A stretch of DNA of 33,343 nt from contig CAZQKL010000003.1 of assembly GCA_964593895.1 (NCBI GenBank), positions 1 through 33,343 of the forward strand, read 5' to 3'. The translations under genes were made by a program, and so were the position numbers. The notes beneath the pieces were generated by a model that was given only the letters and a program-made list of their open reading frames with translations, ran no database searches and was not told the origin of the DNA. Below are positions 1 through 8,669 of the stretch, one piece after another (positions within the stretch are counted from its first letter, which is position 1; each line of letters opens with the position of its first letter). The stretch is from CAZQKL01 sp964593895 [NCBI: uncultured bacterium]. Lineage in GTDB: Bacteria; DYJV01.

Positions 1-3
1 TAG

Positions 4-9
4 TATATT
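4..9 (+). promoter_or_regulatory. Possible -10 box for the M24 peptidase/riboflavin operon
   Basis: TATATT lies 7 bases before the ATG at 17, and no Shine-Dalgarno sequence is visible in between. The spacing matches the other near-leaderless promoters in this window. The -35 box would fall outside the window, so the call is weak. Confidence 0.3.
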
Positions 10-16
10 TTTCTTT

Positions 17-1084
17 ATGATTGATAAAATTATTTCTGAATTAAAAAGAAAAAGAATTAATGGTTTTTTAATTAACAATCTTGTAAACATAAAATATCTT
101 ACTGGATTTACAGGTTCATCTGCATATATGCTTTTAACTTTAAAAAATTTATACCTTTTTACAGATTTTAGATATGAAATTCAAGCTAAAGAAGAAGTCA
201 ATTCAAATGTTAATATAGTTATTTTTAATAATTTTTTTAAAGAATTTGAAAAAGTTTTAAAATCAGAAAACATTAAAAAGCTTGGTTTTGAAGCATCATC
301 ACTTACATACGATTTTTTTGATAATTTAAAAAAGAAAATTTCTAACATAGAATTGTTGCCAGTTAATAATTTAATTGAAAAGTTTAGAAGAAAAAAAAAT
401 AATGAGGAGATTTCTTTACTTAAAAAATCTATTAAAATAACCGAAAGGTCGTTAAAAAATTGTGCTTTTTATTTGTTTTTAAAAAACATAAACATAACAG
501 AGATTGAATTTAAATTAAAAATTGAATATGAAATGTTAAAAAATGGAGCAGAAGAAGTTTCGTTCCCTATAATTGTTTTAAGTGGTAAAAATACAAGTTT
601 AGTACATGGAAAACCATCAAATATTAATTTAAATAAAACACATTTTTTAATTGATTTAGGATGTAAGTATAGTGGATACTGTTCAGATAAAACTGTTAGT
701 TTTGTTAAAAAAAATTGTGAATTAGAAAGAGTTTTTACAATTGTTAAAGATGCTAAGAATTTTGCAATAGATGGTTTAAAAGCAGGTGTAAAGGCAAAAG
801 ATATTGACAGGATTGCAAGAGAATATATTAATAAAAAAGGTTATGGAAAGTTTTTTGGTCATTCTCTTGGACATGGTGTAGGACTTGAAGTTCATGAATT
901 ACCAGTTATTGGACCAAAAAGCAAAGATATAATTGAAGATGGCGATGTTTTTACAATTGAACCTGGAATTTACATCCCTGAAATCGGTGGAATTAGACTT
1001 GAAGATATGGTTTATATAAAAAAAGGATACGCTGAATTATTAACAGAGCCAGCAGAGGATTTTGTTAAATGTTTACAGGATTAA
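17..1084 (+). CDS. M24-family metallopeptidase (Xaa-Pro aminopeptidase type)
   Basis: This is a predicted cytosolic aminopeptidase that removes an N-terminal residue preceding proline, using two metal ions. At 355 aa it has the length of the short bacterial and archaeal Xaa-Pro peptidases. The N-terminal creatinase-like domain spans about residues 1-125 and the pita-bread catalytic domain about 130-355. The five metal ligands are in place: D213 (LIDLG), D224 (CSDKTV), H286 (GHSLGHG), E315 (IEPG) and E329 (RLED). H293 in the EVHE motif also fits the family. The ATG has no Shine-Dalgarno sequence; a possible -10 box sits 7 bases upstream. Its last 16 bases overlap ribE, so it probably heads or belongs to the riboflavin operon. 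Whether it cleaves prolyl dipeptides or longer peptides cannot be told from sequence. No functional link to riboflavin is known to me. Confidence 0.9.
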   Translation: MIDKIISELKRKRINGFLINNLVNIKYLTGFTGSSAYMLLTLKNLYLFTDFRYEIQAKEEVNSNVNIVIFNNFFKEFEKVLKSENIKKLGFEASSLTYDFFDNLKKKISNIELLPVNNLIEKFRRKKNNEEISLLKKSIKITERSLKNCAFYLFLKNINITEIEFKLKIEYEMLKNGAEEVSFPIIVLSGKNTSLVHGKPSNINLNKTHFLIDLGCKYSGYCSDKTVSFVKKNCELERVFTIVKDAKNFAIDGLKAGVKAKDIDRIAREYINKKGYGKFFGHSLGHGVGLEVHELPVIGPKSKDIIEDGDVFTIEPGIYIPEIGGIRLEDMVYIKKGYAELLTEPAEDFVKCLQD

Positions 1085-1659
1085 TTGAGGAAGTTGGGAA
1101 AATAAGAAGAGTTTTGAGAAAGGCTAATTCTTTAGAATTAGAGATATATTCTGAAAAAATAATAAATTCAGTTAATTTAGGAGATAGCATCTCAGTTAAT
1201 GGAATATGTTTAACTGTAAAAAATGTTGGACAAACAACTTTTAAGGTTGATGTTTCTCCTGAAACATATTCAAGAACAACATTGAAATTTGTGAAAGAAA
1301 ATAGCATGGTAAATCTTGAAAGAGCTTTAACTTTAGAAAAACCTTTAGGTGGTCATTTTGTCCTTGGACATGTTGATGATATTGGAAGAGTAATTTTAAA
1401 GAAAAAATTAACTCAATTTTATGAGTTTATTATTGAATTTCCTAATCATTTAAGAAAATATATAGTTGAAAAGGGCTCAATAGCAATTGATGGAATTAGT
1501 TTGACTGTAAATAAAATTTTTGATAGAAAAATTAGCTTAATGATAATACCTCATACATATTTGAATACAAATTTACAGTATGTTCAAAATGGTGATTATG
1601 TTAATATTGAAGTTGATATAATAGGGAAATATGTTGAAAACATGGTAAAATTTAAATGA
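1069..1659 (+). CDS. ribE: Riboflavin synthase, alpha chain
   Basis: It catalyses dismutation of two 6,7-dimethyl-8-ribityllumazine molecules into riboflavin and a pyrimidinedione that is recycled to lumazine synthase. The 196-aa protein starts with the diagnostic [10 protein letters not shown] and contains two lumazine-binding barrel repeats. Repeat 1 carries SVNGICLTV and repeat 2 carries GHFVLGHVD and [11 protein letters not shown]. It is slightly shorter than the usual 200-220 aa. The start lies within the end of the peptidase gene, with AGAGGA about 9 bases upstream, so translation is probably coupled. It is followed by ribBA and ribH, which supply and use the same intermediates. ribD, the deaminase/reductase, is not in the window. 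The gene is also called ribC in some species. Confidence 0.95.
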   Translation: MFTGLIEEVGKIRRVLRKANSLELEIYSEKIINSVNLGDSISVNGICLTVKNVGQTTFKVDVSPETYSRTTLKFVKENSMVNLERALTLEKPLGGHFVLGHVDDIGRVILKKKLTQFYEFIIEFPNHLRKYIVEKGSIAIDGISLTVNKIFDRKISLMIIPHTYLNTNLQYVQNGDYVNIEVDIIGKYVENMVKFK

Positions 1660-1670
1660 AAGGTGAAAAA

Positions 1671-2894
1671 ATGAATGCAGAAGAAAGAATGAAAATTGCA
1701 ATTGAACATTTTAGGCAGGGGAAATTTATAATTTTAGTTGATGATGAAGACAGGGAAAATGAAGGAGATTTGGCAATCGCAGCTGAAAAAGTAACTCCGG
1801 AAGCAATAAATTTTATGGCAAAATATGGAAGAGGATTGATATGCCTTGCTATGACTGAAGAAATGGCTGATAGGCTTGACCTTCCTTTAATGGTTCCAAG
1901 AAATGAATCACCATTTCAAACAGCTTTTTGTGTTTCTATTGAAGCAAGAAAAGGTGTTACAACTGGAATTTCTGCTCATGATAGAGCAACAACAATTTTA
2001 ACAGCAATCAGAGATGATGCAAAACCTGAAGATTTAGTAAGACCTGGGCATGTTTTCCCTTTAAGAGCAAGAAATGGAGGTGTGCTTGTAAGGGCGGGTC
2101 AAACTGAAGGTTCTGTTGACCTTGCAAAAATTGCTGGACTTAAGCCAGCAGCAGTTATTTGTGAAATTATGAATGATGATGGAACCATGGCAAGATTACC
2201 TCAACTTGAAGAATTTTCAAAAAAGTTCAACATTCCAATTCTATTTGTAGCTGATATAATTGCTTATAGATTAAAAAATGAAAGACTTGTTCATAGAGTT
2301 TCAGAAGCAGTTATTCCAACAAAATATGGTGGTGAATTTAAAATAATCTTATATGAGAATGATGTTGATGACCTTCAACATATTGCACTTGTAAAAGGTG
2401 AAGTTGCAGGTGAAGAACCTGTTCTTGTAAGGGTTCATTCAGAGTGTTTTACAGGTGATGTTCTTGGCTCATTGAGATGTGATTGTGGTGAACAACTCCA
2501 TACCGCAATGAAGATGATAGATGAAGAAGGGAAAGGAGCAATAATTTACATGCGACAAGAAGGGAGAGGAATTGGGCTTGCGAATAAATTGAGAGCATAC
2601 TGTTTGCAAGATAGAGGAAAGGATACAGTTGAGGCAAATATTGAGCTTGGATTTAAACCAGATTTAAGAGATTATGGTCTTGGTGCTCAAATTTTACTTG
2701 ATTTAGGTATTAAAAATATAAGACTGCTTACAAATAATCCTAAAAAAATTAAAGGACTTGAAGGATATGGATTAAAAATTGTTGAAAGAGTGCCAATTGA
2801 GATAAAGCCAAATTCTATAAATTACAATTATTTAAAAACAAAGAAAGAAAAAATGGGACATTTATTAAAACTTGAAGATAATGAAGGAGTGTAA
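1671..2894 (+). CDS. ribBA: Bifunctional DHBP synthase / GTP cyclohydrolase II
   Basis: This enzyme supplies both precursors of riboflavin. The N-terminal RibB domain makes 3,4-dihydroxy-2-butanone 4-phosphate from ribulose 5-phosphate. The C-terminal RibA domain opens GTP to the first pyrimidine intermediate. RibB motifs include [11 protein letters not shown] near residues 24-34, [10 protein letters not shown], and the [10 protein letters not shown] loop. RibA shows the zinc cysteines C259, C270 and C272 (ECF...RCDC), RQEGRGIGL and [12 protein letters not shown] chose the ATG at 1671 because AAAGGTG sits 5 bases before it and family members start this way. An in-frame ATG at 1656, overlapping the ribE stop, would add five residues. 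Both domains look catalytically complete at about 407 aa. Confidence 0.95.
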   Translation: MNAEERMKIAIEHFRQGKFIILVDDEDRENEGDLAIAAEKVTPEAINFMAKYGRGLICLAMTEEMADRLDLPLMVPRNESPFQTAFCVSIEARKGVTTGISAHDRATTILTAIRDDAKPEDLVRPGHVFPLRARNGGVLVRAGQTEGSVDLAKIAGLKPAAVICEIMNDDGTMARLPQLEEFSKKFNIPILFVADIIAYRLKNERLVHRVSEAVIPTKYGGEFKIILYENDVDDLQHIALVKGEVAGEEPVLVRVHSECFTGDVLGSLRCDCGEQLHTAMKMIDEEGKGAIIYMRQEGRGIGLANKLRAYCLQDRGKDTVEANIELGFKPDLRDYGLGAQILLDLGIKNIRLLTNNPKKIKGLEGYGLKIVERVPIEIKPNSINYNYLKTKKEKMGHLLKLEDNEGV

Positions 2895-2895
2895 A

Positions 2896-3354
2896 ATGAA
2901 AATTTATGAAGGAGAACTTTTAGCAGAAAATTTAAAAGTTGCAATTATTGTCAGTAGATTTAATAGTTTTATTACCGAAAGATTACTTGAAGGAGCTCTT
3001 GATTGTCTAAATAGACATGGGGCAAAAGATGAAAATATAAATATTTTTAAAGTTCCAGGAGCTTTTGAAATTCCTCTTCTTGCAAAAAAACTTGCAAATA
3101 AAGAGTATGATGGTATTATTTGTCTTGGTGCAGTTATAAGAGGAGCTACTCCACATTTTGATTATGTTGCTAATGAAGTTGCAAAAGGAATAGCTCAAGT
3201 TTCCATAGAAACAGGAAAACCTGTAATTTTTGGGGTTTTAACAACTGATACAATTGAACAGGCAATAGAAAGGGCTGGAACAAAATCTGGAAATAAAGGT
3301 TTTGAAGCTGCACTTTCATTTATTGAAATGGCAAATCTTTTAAAAAAAATATAA
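2896..3354 (+). CDS. ribH: 6,7-dimethyl-8-ribityllumazine synthase
   Basis: It condenses the RibA/RibD-derived pyrimidine with dihydroxybutanone phosphate to form lumazine, the substrate of riboflavin synthase; family members form pentamers or 60-subunit shells. The protein is 152 aa from the chosen start. Family motifs seen are [28 protein letters not shown], the active-site segment [14 protein letters not shown] with its catalytic histidine, and [17 protein letters not shown]. The start at 2896 is preceded by AAGGAG with a 6-base spacing, inside the end of ribBA. An in-frame ATG at 2872 would add eight residues lacking family similarity. The gene follows ribBA with one base between stop and start and is followed three bases later by nusB. 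Confidence 0.96.
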   Translation: MKIYEGELLAENLKVAIIVSRFNSFITERLLEGALDCLNRHGAKDENINIFKVPGAFEIPLLAKKLANKEYDGIICLGAVIRGATPHFDYVANEVAKGIAQVSIETGKPVIFGVLTTDTIEQAIERAGTKSGNKGFEAALSFIEMANLLKKI

Positions 3355-3357
3355 AGG

Positions 3358-3777
3358 ATGAAAAATAGAAGAAAAGCAAGAGAATTAATGTTAAAGGCTC
3401 TTTATCAATACGATATTGGAATAAGAGATAAGCTTGAAGATTGTTTGAATGATGTTTTTAATGTTCATAAAATTAATGAAGAAATAAGGGAATATGCTAT
3501 AAGATTAAAAAATAATATTGAACCAAATTATGAGAAAATAAATGAAATAATTGAAAAATATTCAAAGAATTGGAGATTAAATAGAATGGCTGTAATTGAT
3601 AGAAATATTTTAAGAATTGCCATTGCTGAAATGATGTATATGCCTGATATCCCAGAAAAAGTTTCAATTAATGAAGCTGTTGAGATTGCTAAACAGTATT
3701 CAACTGAAGATTCTTATGCTTTTATAAATGGTATTCTTCACAGACTTTATGTAAATTTAGCAAATGAAAAAGTTTGA
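3358..3777 (+). CDS. nusB: Transcription antitermination factor NusB
   Basis: NusB pairs with NusE (ribosomal protein S10) on boxA RNA to promote antitermination of rRNA operons. The 139-aa all-helical protein has the family opening RKARELMLKALYQYDI and the C-terminal signature VSINEAVEIAKQYS followed by FINGILHRL. The ATG at 3358 is needed to include the conserved N-terminal R-KARE helix. AAAGG abuts the ATG with almost no spacing, so initiation is probably coupled to ribH termination three bases upstream. The ribH-nusB order is common in bacteria, often with nusB directly after ribH. Its 3' end overlaps the next small gene by 14 bases. Confidence 0.95.
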   Translation: MKNRRKARELMLKALYQYDIGIRDKLEDCLNDVFNVHKINEEIREYAIRLKNNIEPNYEKINEIIEKYSKNWRLNRMAVIDRNILRIAIAEMMYMPDIPEKVSINEAVEIAKQYSTEDSYAFINGILHRLYVNLANEKV

Positions 3778-4060
3778 TTGTATTTGTATACTCCTTTCAG
3801 AATCTTCTAATCCTTTAAAAGGGAATTTAAGTATTGTAAATTTTTTCTTAAAAGGTCTTGTTTTTAAAATTTTTAATTACTATAAAAATAAAAGGGGAAA
3901 ATTTGAAAAAGTTCTTATAAAAAATTTTATAAATCCATTTTTGCCTGAAAAGATAATTTTTTATTTAAATTTTAATGGGTTAGCGTTTAATGAAGTTAAA
4001 AGAAGAATTGAAAACGATATGAAGTTGTTAAAAATAGAAAAATTTTTTCTAATTAAATAG
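3764..4060 (+). CDS. Hypothetical 98-aa protein between nusB and hsp20
   Basis: I do not recognise a family. The ATG at 3764 lies 14 bases inside the nusB 3' end and the stop comes 14 bases before the Hsp20 start, so it fills a slot that would otherwise be a gap of about 300 bases in a tightly packed operon. The protein begins MKKFDCICILLSES, has a hydrophobic middle near residues 25-40, and ends in a basic amphipathic stretch around EVKRRIENDMKLLKIEK. There is no signal peptide or clear transmembrane helix. No Shine-Dalgarno sequence is seen, so translation would rest on coupling to nusB. It could be a genuine lineage-specific protein or a decaying gene. Confidence 0.55.
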   Translation: MKKFDCICILLSESSNPLKGNLSIVNFFLKGLVFKIFNYYKNKRGKFEKVLIKNFINPFLPEKIIFYLNFNGLAFNEVKRRIENDMKLLKIEKFFLIK

Positions 4061-4074
4061 TTTAGAGGAAAAAA

Positions 4075-4473
4075 ATGGGAGTAAAAGTTGATAAAATTCT
4101 TGAAAAATTAGAGGATTTTATAAATTATTTGGAAAATGAATCTTACTATATAAAACTTAAATCTGATATGATAGATTGTGATGATTTTATAGTTTTAAGA
4201 ATTGAAATGCCAGGGGTTAAAAAAGATGATTTTAATATTTATTACAAAGATAATAACTTAATAATTAAGGGGATTAAAAAGAAAGAATATAGTGAAGAAA
4301 AGGTAAATTTTATTCTTGCAGAAAGAAGATTTGGGGTTTTCTACGATGTGTATCCAATTCCTGAAGAATATGATATAAATTCTATTGAGGTAAAATTGAA
4401 AAATGGAGTGCTGACAATTAGAATTCCAAGAAAATCAATTACAACTGTAATTAAAAAAATTGAAATTGAATAA
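4075..4473 (+). CDS. Small heat-shock protein, Hsp20/alpha-crystallin family
   Basis: This is an ATP-independent holdase that binds unfolding proteins. The 132-aa protein has a short N-terminal arm of about 40 residues and an alpha-crystallin domain at about 42-122. Family marks are LRIEMPGVKKDDFNIYY, ERRFGVFYDVYPIPE, and the A-x-x-x-NGVLTIRIP type ending KLKNGVLTIRIPRK. The C-terminal tail has IKKIEIE, which could serve as an I-x-I-type motif. GAGG lies about 7 bases before the ATG. It sits directly upstream of lon, pairing a holdase with the protease that clears damaged proteins. No heat-shock promoter is visible in front of it, so expression would come from the upstream operon unless a promoter is hidden in coding sequence. 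Confidence 0.9.
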   Translation: MGVKVDKILEKLEDFINYLENESYYIKLKSDMIDCDDFIVLRIEMPGVKKDDFNIYYKDNNLIIKGIKKKEYSEEKVNFILAERRFGVFYDVYPIPEEYDINSIEVKLKNGVLTIRIPRKSITTVIKKIEIE

Positions 4474-4485
4474 GGAGGGATAAAA

Positions 4486-6861
4486 TTGAGTGAGGATATT
4501 TTTCAAAAAGAAGAAATAGAAGAGATGCAAGATGAAAAAGAATTTAAAATACCAGAGGAATTGCCACTTTTACCTGTTAGAGATATTGTTATTTTCCCAT
4601 ATATGATAATTCCTCTTTTTGTTGGTAGAGATTTTTCAATTAAAGCTATTGACGAAGCCCTTTCAAAGGATAGGTTAATTTTTCTATCCGCACAGAAAAG
4701 AATGCAGGATGAAACTCCAAAACCAGATGATATATATAAAGTAGGAACAGTTGGAATTATTTTGAGAATGTTAAAATTACCTGATGGAAGAGTAAAGATT
4801 TTAGTTCAAGGAATTTCAAAAGGAGAAATTGTTGAATTCACACAGATAAAACCATATTTTAAAGTTAAAATTGAGAAAATTGAAGAGGAAAAAGTTAATG
4901 AATTAACAAGTGAAGATGAAGCTCTTATTAGGGATGTTAAGGATAAATTAAATCAGATGGTTTCTCTTGGAAAAATTATCTCTCCTGAAGTTGTAATGAT
5001 TCTTGAGGGGATTAATTCACCTGGAAGATTAGCTGAGCTTGTTGCTGCAAACATTGGGCTAAAAGTTGAAGAATTGCAGAAAATTCTTGAGATGAGAAAT
5101 CCTATTGAAAAGCTTAAATTAGTTCATTCATATTTGACAAAAGAGATTGAAATTCTAAATATGCAGGCTAAAATTCAGAATAAAGCTAAAGAAGAGATGA
5201 ATAAACTTCAAAGAGAATATTATTTGAGAGAGCAATTAAAAGCTATTCAGAAAGAACTTGGAGAAATAAGTGAAAAAGATGCAGAAATTGAGGAATTTAG
5301 GAAAAAAATTAAAAAAGCTAAAATGCCAAAAGAAGCGCGAGAAGAAGCAGAAAAACAACTTGCAAGACTTGAAAAGATGCATCCAGATTCTGCAGAAGCT
5401 GGAGTAATAAGAACATATTTAGAATGGATGGTGGAACTTCCTTGGTCTAAAATGACCAAAGATAATCTTGATATAAAAAGAGCAAAAAGAATTTTAGATA
5501 AAGACCATTATGGTTTAAATAAAGTTAAGGAAAGAATTCTTGAATTTTTAAGTGTGAGAAAATTGAAAAAAGATCCAAAAGGTCCAATTTTATGTTTTGT
5601 TGGACCACCAGGGGTTGGAAAGACTTCGCTTGGAAGGTCCATTGCAAAAGCTCTGGGAAGAAAATTTTATAGGATGAGCCTTGGTGGAGTTAGAGACGAA
5701 GCAGAGATAAGAGGGCATAGAAGAACCTATATTGGTGCAATGCCAGGAAGAATTATTCAAGGAATAAAAGCAGCTGGCACAAAAAATCCTGTTTTTATGC
5801 TTGATGAAATAGATAAAATTGGTCAAGATTTTAGAGGAGACCCAGCAAGTGCTTTGCTTGAAGTATTAGACCCTGAACAGAATAAAGAATTTGTTGACCA
5901 TTATCTAAATGTTCCTTTTGACCTTTCCAAAGTTATGTTTATTACCACAGCAAATTTAATTGACCCAATTCCTCCAGCATTAAAAGACAGGATGGAAGTA
6001 ATTGAAATTTCTGGATATACTGATGATGAAAAACTTGAAATTGCTAAAAGATATTTATTGCCAAGGCAATTAAAAGAAAATGGTTTAAAAAAGACAAACT
6101 TACAGATAGATGATGAGGCAATTTTAAAGATAATTAGAGAATACACTGCGGAATCTGGTGTTAGAAATCTTGAAAGAGAGCTTGCAAGTATTTGTAGAAA
6201 AGTAGCTAAGAAAATTGCAGAAGGAAAAGCTGATAAAGTTCATGTCACTGTAAAAAATTTACACAAATTTTTAGGACCACCAAAATATATTCCAGAAGAT
6301 GATATGCTTGAAAATACAATTGGAATTGCAACTGGTCTTGCATGGACACAATATGGAGGAGATGTTCTTTATATAGAAGTAGCTCTTGTTGATGGTAAAG
6401 GCAAACTTATTCTTACAGGTCAGCTTGGTGATGTTATGAAAGAATCAGCAGAAGCTGCACTTACCTATACTCGTTCAAGAACAGGTTTTTATAACATAGA
6501 TAAAACTTTATTTGAAACAAAAGACATTCATATTCATGTGCCTGCAGGAGCAATTCCAAAAGATGGGCCATCAGCTGGGATTACTATTGCAACAGCTCTT
6601 GTAAGTGCTTTTGCTAAAATTCCAGTAAAAAAAGAAGTTGCTATGACAGGTGAAATTACAATTACAGGGAGAGTTTTGCCTGTAGGTGGATTAAAAGAGA
6701 AAAGTCTTGCTGCATTAAGAGCAAATAAAAAGATTTTAATTCTTCCAGAGAAAAATAAAAAAGATATGGAGGAAATTCCAAAAAAAGTAAAAGAAAATAT
6801 TGAATTTGTTTTTGTCAAACATATGGATGAAGTTTTAGATGTTGCGCTTCTTAAAAAGTAA
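4486..6861 (+). CDS. lon: ATP-dependent protease La (Lon)
   Basis: Lon is a cytosolic hexameric AAA+ serine protease that degrades misfolded and regulatory proteins. At 791 aa it has normal LonA length. The N-terminal substrate-binding domain begins around [16 protein letters not shown], followed by a coiled-coil segment. Walker A GPPGVGKT is at residues 373-380 and Walker B is in [11 protein letters not shown]. The protease domain has the catalytic serine S696 in DGPSAGI and lysine K739 in GGLKEK. The start codon is TTG at 4486, chosen because AAGGAGGG lies 7 bases upstream and 12 bases separate it from the Hsp20 stop. The last 27 bases run into the convergent gene on the other strand, with no terminator between them. 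Confidence 0.97.
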   Translation: MSEDIFQKEEIEEMQDEKEFKIPEELPLLPVRDIVIFPYMIIPLFVGRDFSIKAIDEALSKDRLIFLSAQKRMQDETPKPDDIYKVGTVGIILRMLKLPDGRVKILVQGISKGEIVEFTQIKPYFKVKIEKIEEEKVNELTSEDEALIRDVKDKLNQMVSLGKIISPEVVMILEGINSPGRLAELVAANIGLKVEELQKILEMRNPIEKLKLVHSYLTKEIEILNMQAKIQNKAKEEMNKLQREYYLREQLKAIQKELGEISEKDAEIEEFRKKIKKAKMPKEAREEAEKQLARLEKMHPDSAEAGVIRTYLEWMVELPWSKMTKDNLDIKRAKRILDKDHYGLNKVKERILEFLSVRKLKKDPKGPILCFVGPPGVGKTSLGRSIAKALGRKFYRMSLGGVRDEAEIRGHRRTYIGAMPGRIIQGIKAAGTKNPVFMLDEIDKIGQDFRGDPASALLEVLDPEQNKEFVDHYLNVPFDLSKVMFITTANLIDPIPPALKDRMEVIEISGYTDDEKLEIAKRYLLPRQLKENGLKKTNLQIDDEAILKIIREYTAESGVRNLERELASICRKVAKKIAEGKADKVHVTVKNLHKFLGPPKYIPEDDMLENTIGIATGLAWTQYGGDVLYIEVALVDGKGKLILTGQLGDVMKESAEAALTYTRSRTGFYNIDKTLFETKDIHIHVPAGAIPKDGPSAGITIATALVSAFAKIPVKKEVAMTGEITITGRVLPVGGLKEKSLAALRANKKILILPEKNKKDMEEIPKKVKENIEFVFVKHMDEVLDVALLKK

Positions 6862-7827
6862 CATATCTATAAAACTTTCAAGTCTAATTTTTGACCTTTG
6901 GTCAAGTTTTTGAGGGCGGTCGCCCTCTATTGTAATTACAGGTACTTTAATAAATTTTTTAAAAATTGCATCTTCAATTGCTCTGAAACAAAATGATTGG
7001 ACATAATGAATAATTCCATCTATTTTTCTTTTTTTAATTTCTCTGTTAATATCTTTAATCCTATCAAAAACTGAGTAAGGGTAGGTATATAAAAGATACT
7101 GTTTTACAATATCTTTTTCTAAATTTAACATTGCAAATTGTCTTTGGACTTCATTATAGACAACTTGAGCGCCAATTTTTTCTATTTGATTATAAATATC
7201 TGTAATTATTGGTGGAACTCCAATAAATCCCAATCTTATTTTATGTTTAATTTTCTTCCTCTTTTTTACTTTTTTTATAAATTCATCAATTTCTTCAGAA
7301 AATTTTTTATAATCTCCTTTAAAATCTGAAGAACTTACAAGAAAAATGTGATTTTCATATCCAGTAACTTTATTTTCCTTATAAGTAAGCTCATCAATTA
7401 TCAGTAATTTTTTCCTAATTTCATCAAGTTTTTCTTTTATTTTCAATACATTATCCCAAGATGAGCCAAAATATTTGATTAAATTTTCAATGTTCTTTTT
7501 TAATAAATCATAATTTTTTGAATGAGGATATGAAAAGGGTATAATTTTTATTCCATTTATTTTTAATACTTCACTTAAAGCATGTGTATTGGAACAATCT
7601 CCTTCCATTACTGCAATTACTTCTTTAATGTTTTCATTTATTGCAGATGCAAATATTCCTTTTATCCAGCTACAAGTTGTTCTTGGAAAACCATATCTTT
7701 CAGCAATCTCAATAAGTTTTTCAGGATTTTTATTTGAAATAAATATGTTATTTAAATCAACAGGGATGCAATTAGCTGAAAAAATTACCTCAACAGGAAC
7801 AGTTGTTGTAATTCCTATTTTTCTCAT
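6835..7827 (-). CDS. HgdB/BcrC-like iron-sulfur protein (2-hydroxyacyl-CoA dehydratase D-component family)
   Basis: The 330-aa protein resembles the D-component family that includes 2-hydroxyacyl-CoA dehydratase subunits, benzoyl-CoA reductase subunits and the double-cubane cluster proteins. It opens with [18 protein letters not shown], the family N-terminus. Cysteines C52 (TTCSW), C78 (GDCSNTH) and C280 (QSFCFR) fit the three cysteines per subunit that bind the cluster; C20 is extra. At 330 aa it is shorter than most members (about 380-430). Neither a second dehydratase subunit nor the ATP-dependent activator (HgdC type) is in the window, so the substrate is unknown. The start overlaps the upstream stop as ATGA, so it is translationally coupled to the lipoprotein gene. 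A CoA dehydratase, a reductase or a small-molecule reductant role are all possible. Confidence 0.75.
   Translation of the reverse strand: MRKIGITTTVPVEVIFSANCIPVDLNNIFISNKNPEKLIEIAERYGFPRTTCSWIKGIFASAINENIKEVIAVMEGDCSNTHALSEVLKINGIKIIPFSYPHSKNYDLLKKNIENLIKYFGSSWDNVLKIKEKLDEIRKKLLIIDELTYKENKVTGYENHIFLVSSSDFKGDYKKFSEEIDEFIKKVKKRKKIKHKIRLGFIGVPPIITDIYNQIEKIGAQVVYNEVQRQFAMLNLEKDIVKQYLLYTYPYSVFDRIKDINREIKKRKIDGIIHYVQSFCFRAIEDAIFKKFIKVPVITIEGDRPQKLDQRSKIRLESFIDMLLFKKRNI
6912..6927. other. GC-rich hairpin in the tail of the HgdB-like gene, 3' of lon
   Basis: Arms GAGGGCG and CGCCCTC are perfectly complementary and separated by two bases, so a six- to seven-pair stem is possible on either strand. 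It starts 50 bases past the lon stop and lies within the convergent coding sequence (residues around EGDRP). No T-tract follows on either strand, so it is not a standard intrinsic terminator. It is strikingly GC-rich for this locus. Confidence 0.5.
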
Positions 7828-8669
7828 TTAATTTTATCATAATAAATTTTTATTTTTCTTTTTTTCATCTCATTTTTTAACCAATAATTAAACACTATTG
7901 TTTGTCTATCTGAAAGTAATCTTTTCATTATTTTTTCTTTTACTTCAGTAAAACTTTCTACTGGATTTGGATAATATTTTATACATTTAATAACATAACA
8001 TCTATCATCAACATCTACAATCCAGAATGAATTTGGCTTTGTGTAATCAATTTGAGTTAATATTTCTTGTGGAATGTTTTTTATTTTTATTAATCCCTTA
8101 AATGTTAAATTTAGATGAAATTTTTTCAAAGTTTTTTCAAAATCTTTATTTTTTAATAAAACTTTATAAAATTTATAACAATTTTTTTTTGAATCAAAAA
8201 TCAAATATTCTAAATTGACCTGAGGACCTGTTTTAAATTCATTTAAATGATTTTTGTAGTATTTAAAACATTCTTTTTCAGATGGATATGTAACTTTTCT
8301 TACAATATATTTTTTTACCTTATCAAAAATTATCTGTTTTTTTAGTTCTTCAGGATTTAACTGCATAAGATATGGATAATTCTTTTTATCTTTTTCAGTA
8401 ATTTTTAATTTCAATCTCTTAAATTCATCCTCTATAATTTTTTCCTTTATTTCCTCATTTATGTAAAATAGGACCAAAGGCTTTGTAATTTTAATTCCAG
8501 GATTTTCTTTTTTAATTCTTTCTTTAATTTCGCTTAAATATATTTTATAATTGTCAACTTTTGCAACTACATTGGGATTAATTTCATCAATAAAATCACA
8601 TGAAAATAGAAAAATTAAAAAAATGCTACTGATAAGAATACTCAGGTTCAATTTTAATGATAACATCAT
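7824..8669 (-). CDS. Lipoprotein of the SurA/PrsA-like periplasmic chaperone type
   Basis: This is a predicted membrane-anchored periplasmic folding factor. The 281-aa protein has a signal peptide with lipobox LFSC and C24 as the lipidated residue. A SurA_N-like helical region follows (VAKVDNYKIYLSEIKERIKK, then long helices to about 130). A degenerate rotamase-like part begins near PQVNLEYLIF and ends with a family-like EVKEKIMKRLL...W helix. I could not see a full parvulin active site, so the isomerase activity may be lost and the role may be chaperone only. The residue after the lipid cysteine is Asp, which in E. coli favours inner-membrane retention. The start lies 44 bases inside the CDF gene, with AAAGAGA upstream of a double ATG. 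Confidence 0.7.
   Translation of the reverse strand: MMLSLKLNLSILISSIFLIFLFSCDFIDEINPNVVAKVDNYKIYLSEIKERIKKENPGIKITKPLVLFYINEEIKEKIIEDEFKRLKLKITEKDKKNYPYLMQLNPEELKKQIIFDKVKKYIVRKVTYPSEKECFKYYKNHLNEFKTGPQVNLEYLIFDSKKNCYKFYKVLLKNKDFEKTLKKFHLNLTFKGLIKIKNIPQEILTQIDYTKPNSFWIVDVDDRCYVIKCIKYYPNPVESFTEVKEKIMKRLLSDRQTIVFNYWLKNEMKKRKIKIYYDKIK

Noticed and set aside
6884-6930. Intrinsic terminator for lon at the 6912-6927 hairpin
   Set aside because: The stem lacks a downstream T-tract on either strand; the Ts lie before it on the plus strand. It is kept as a structure, not as a terminator.
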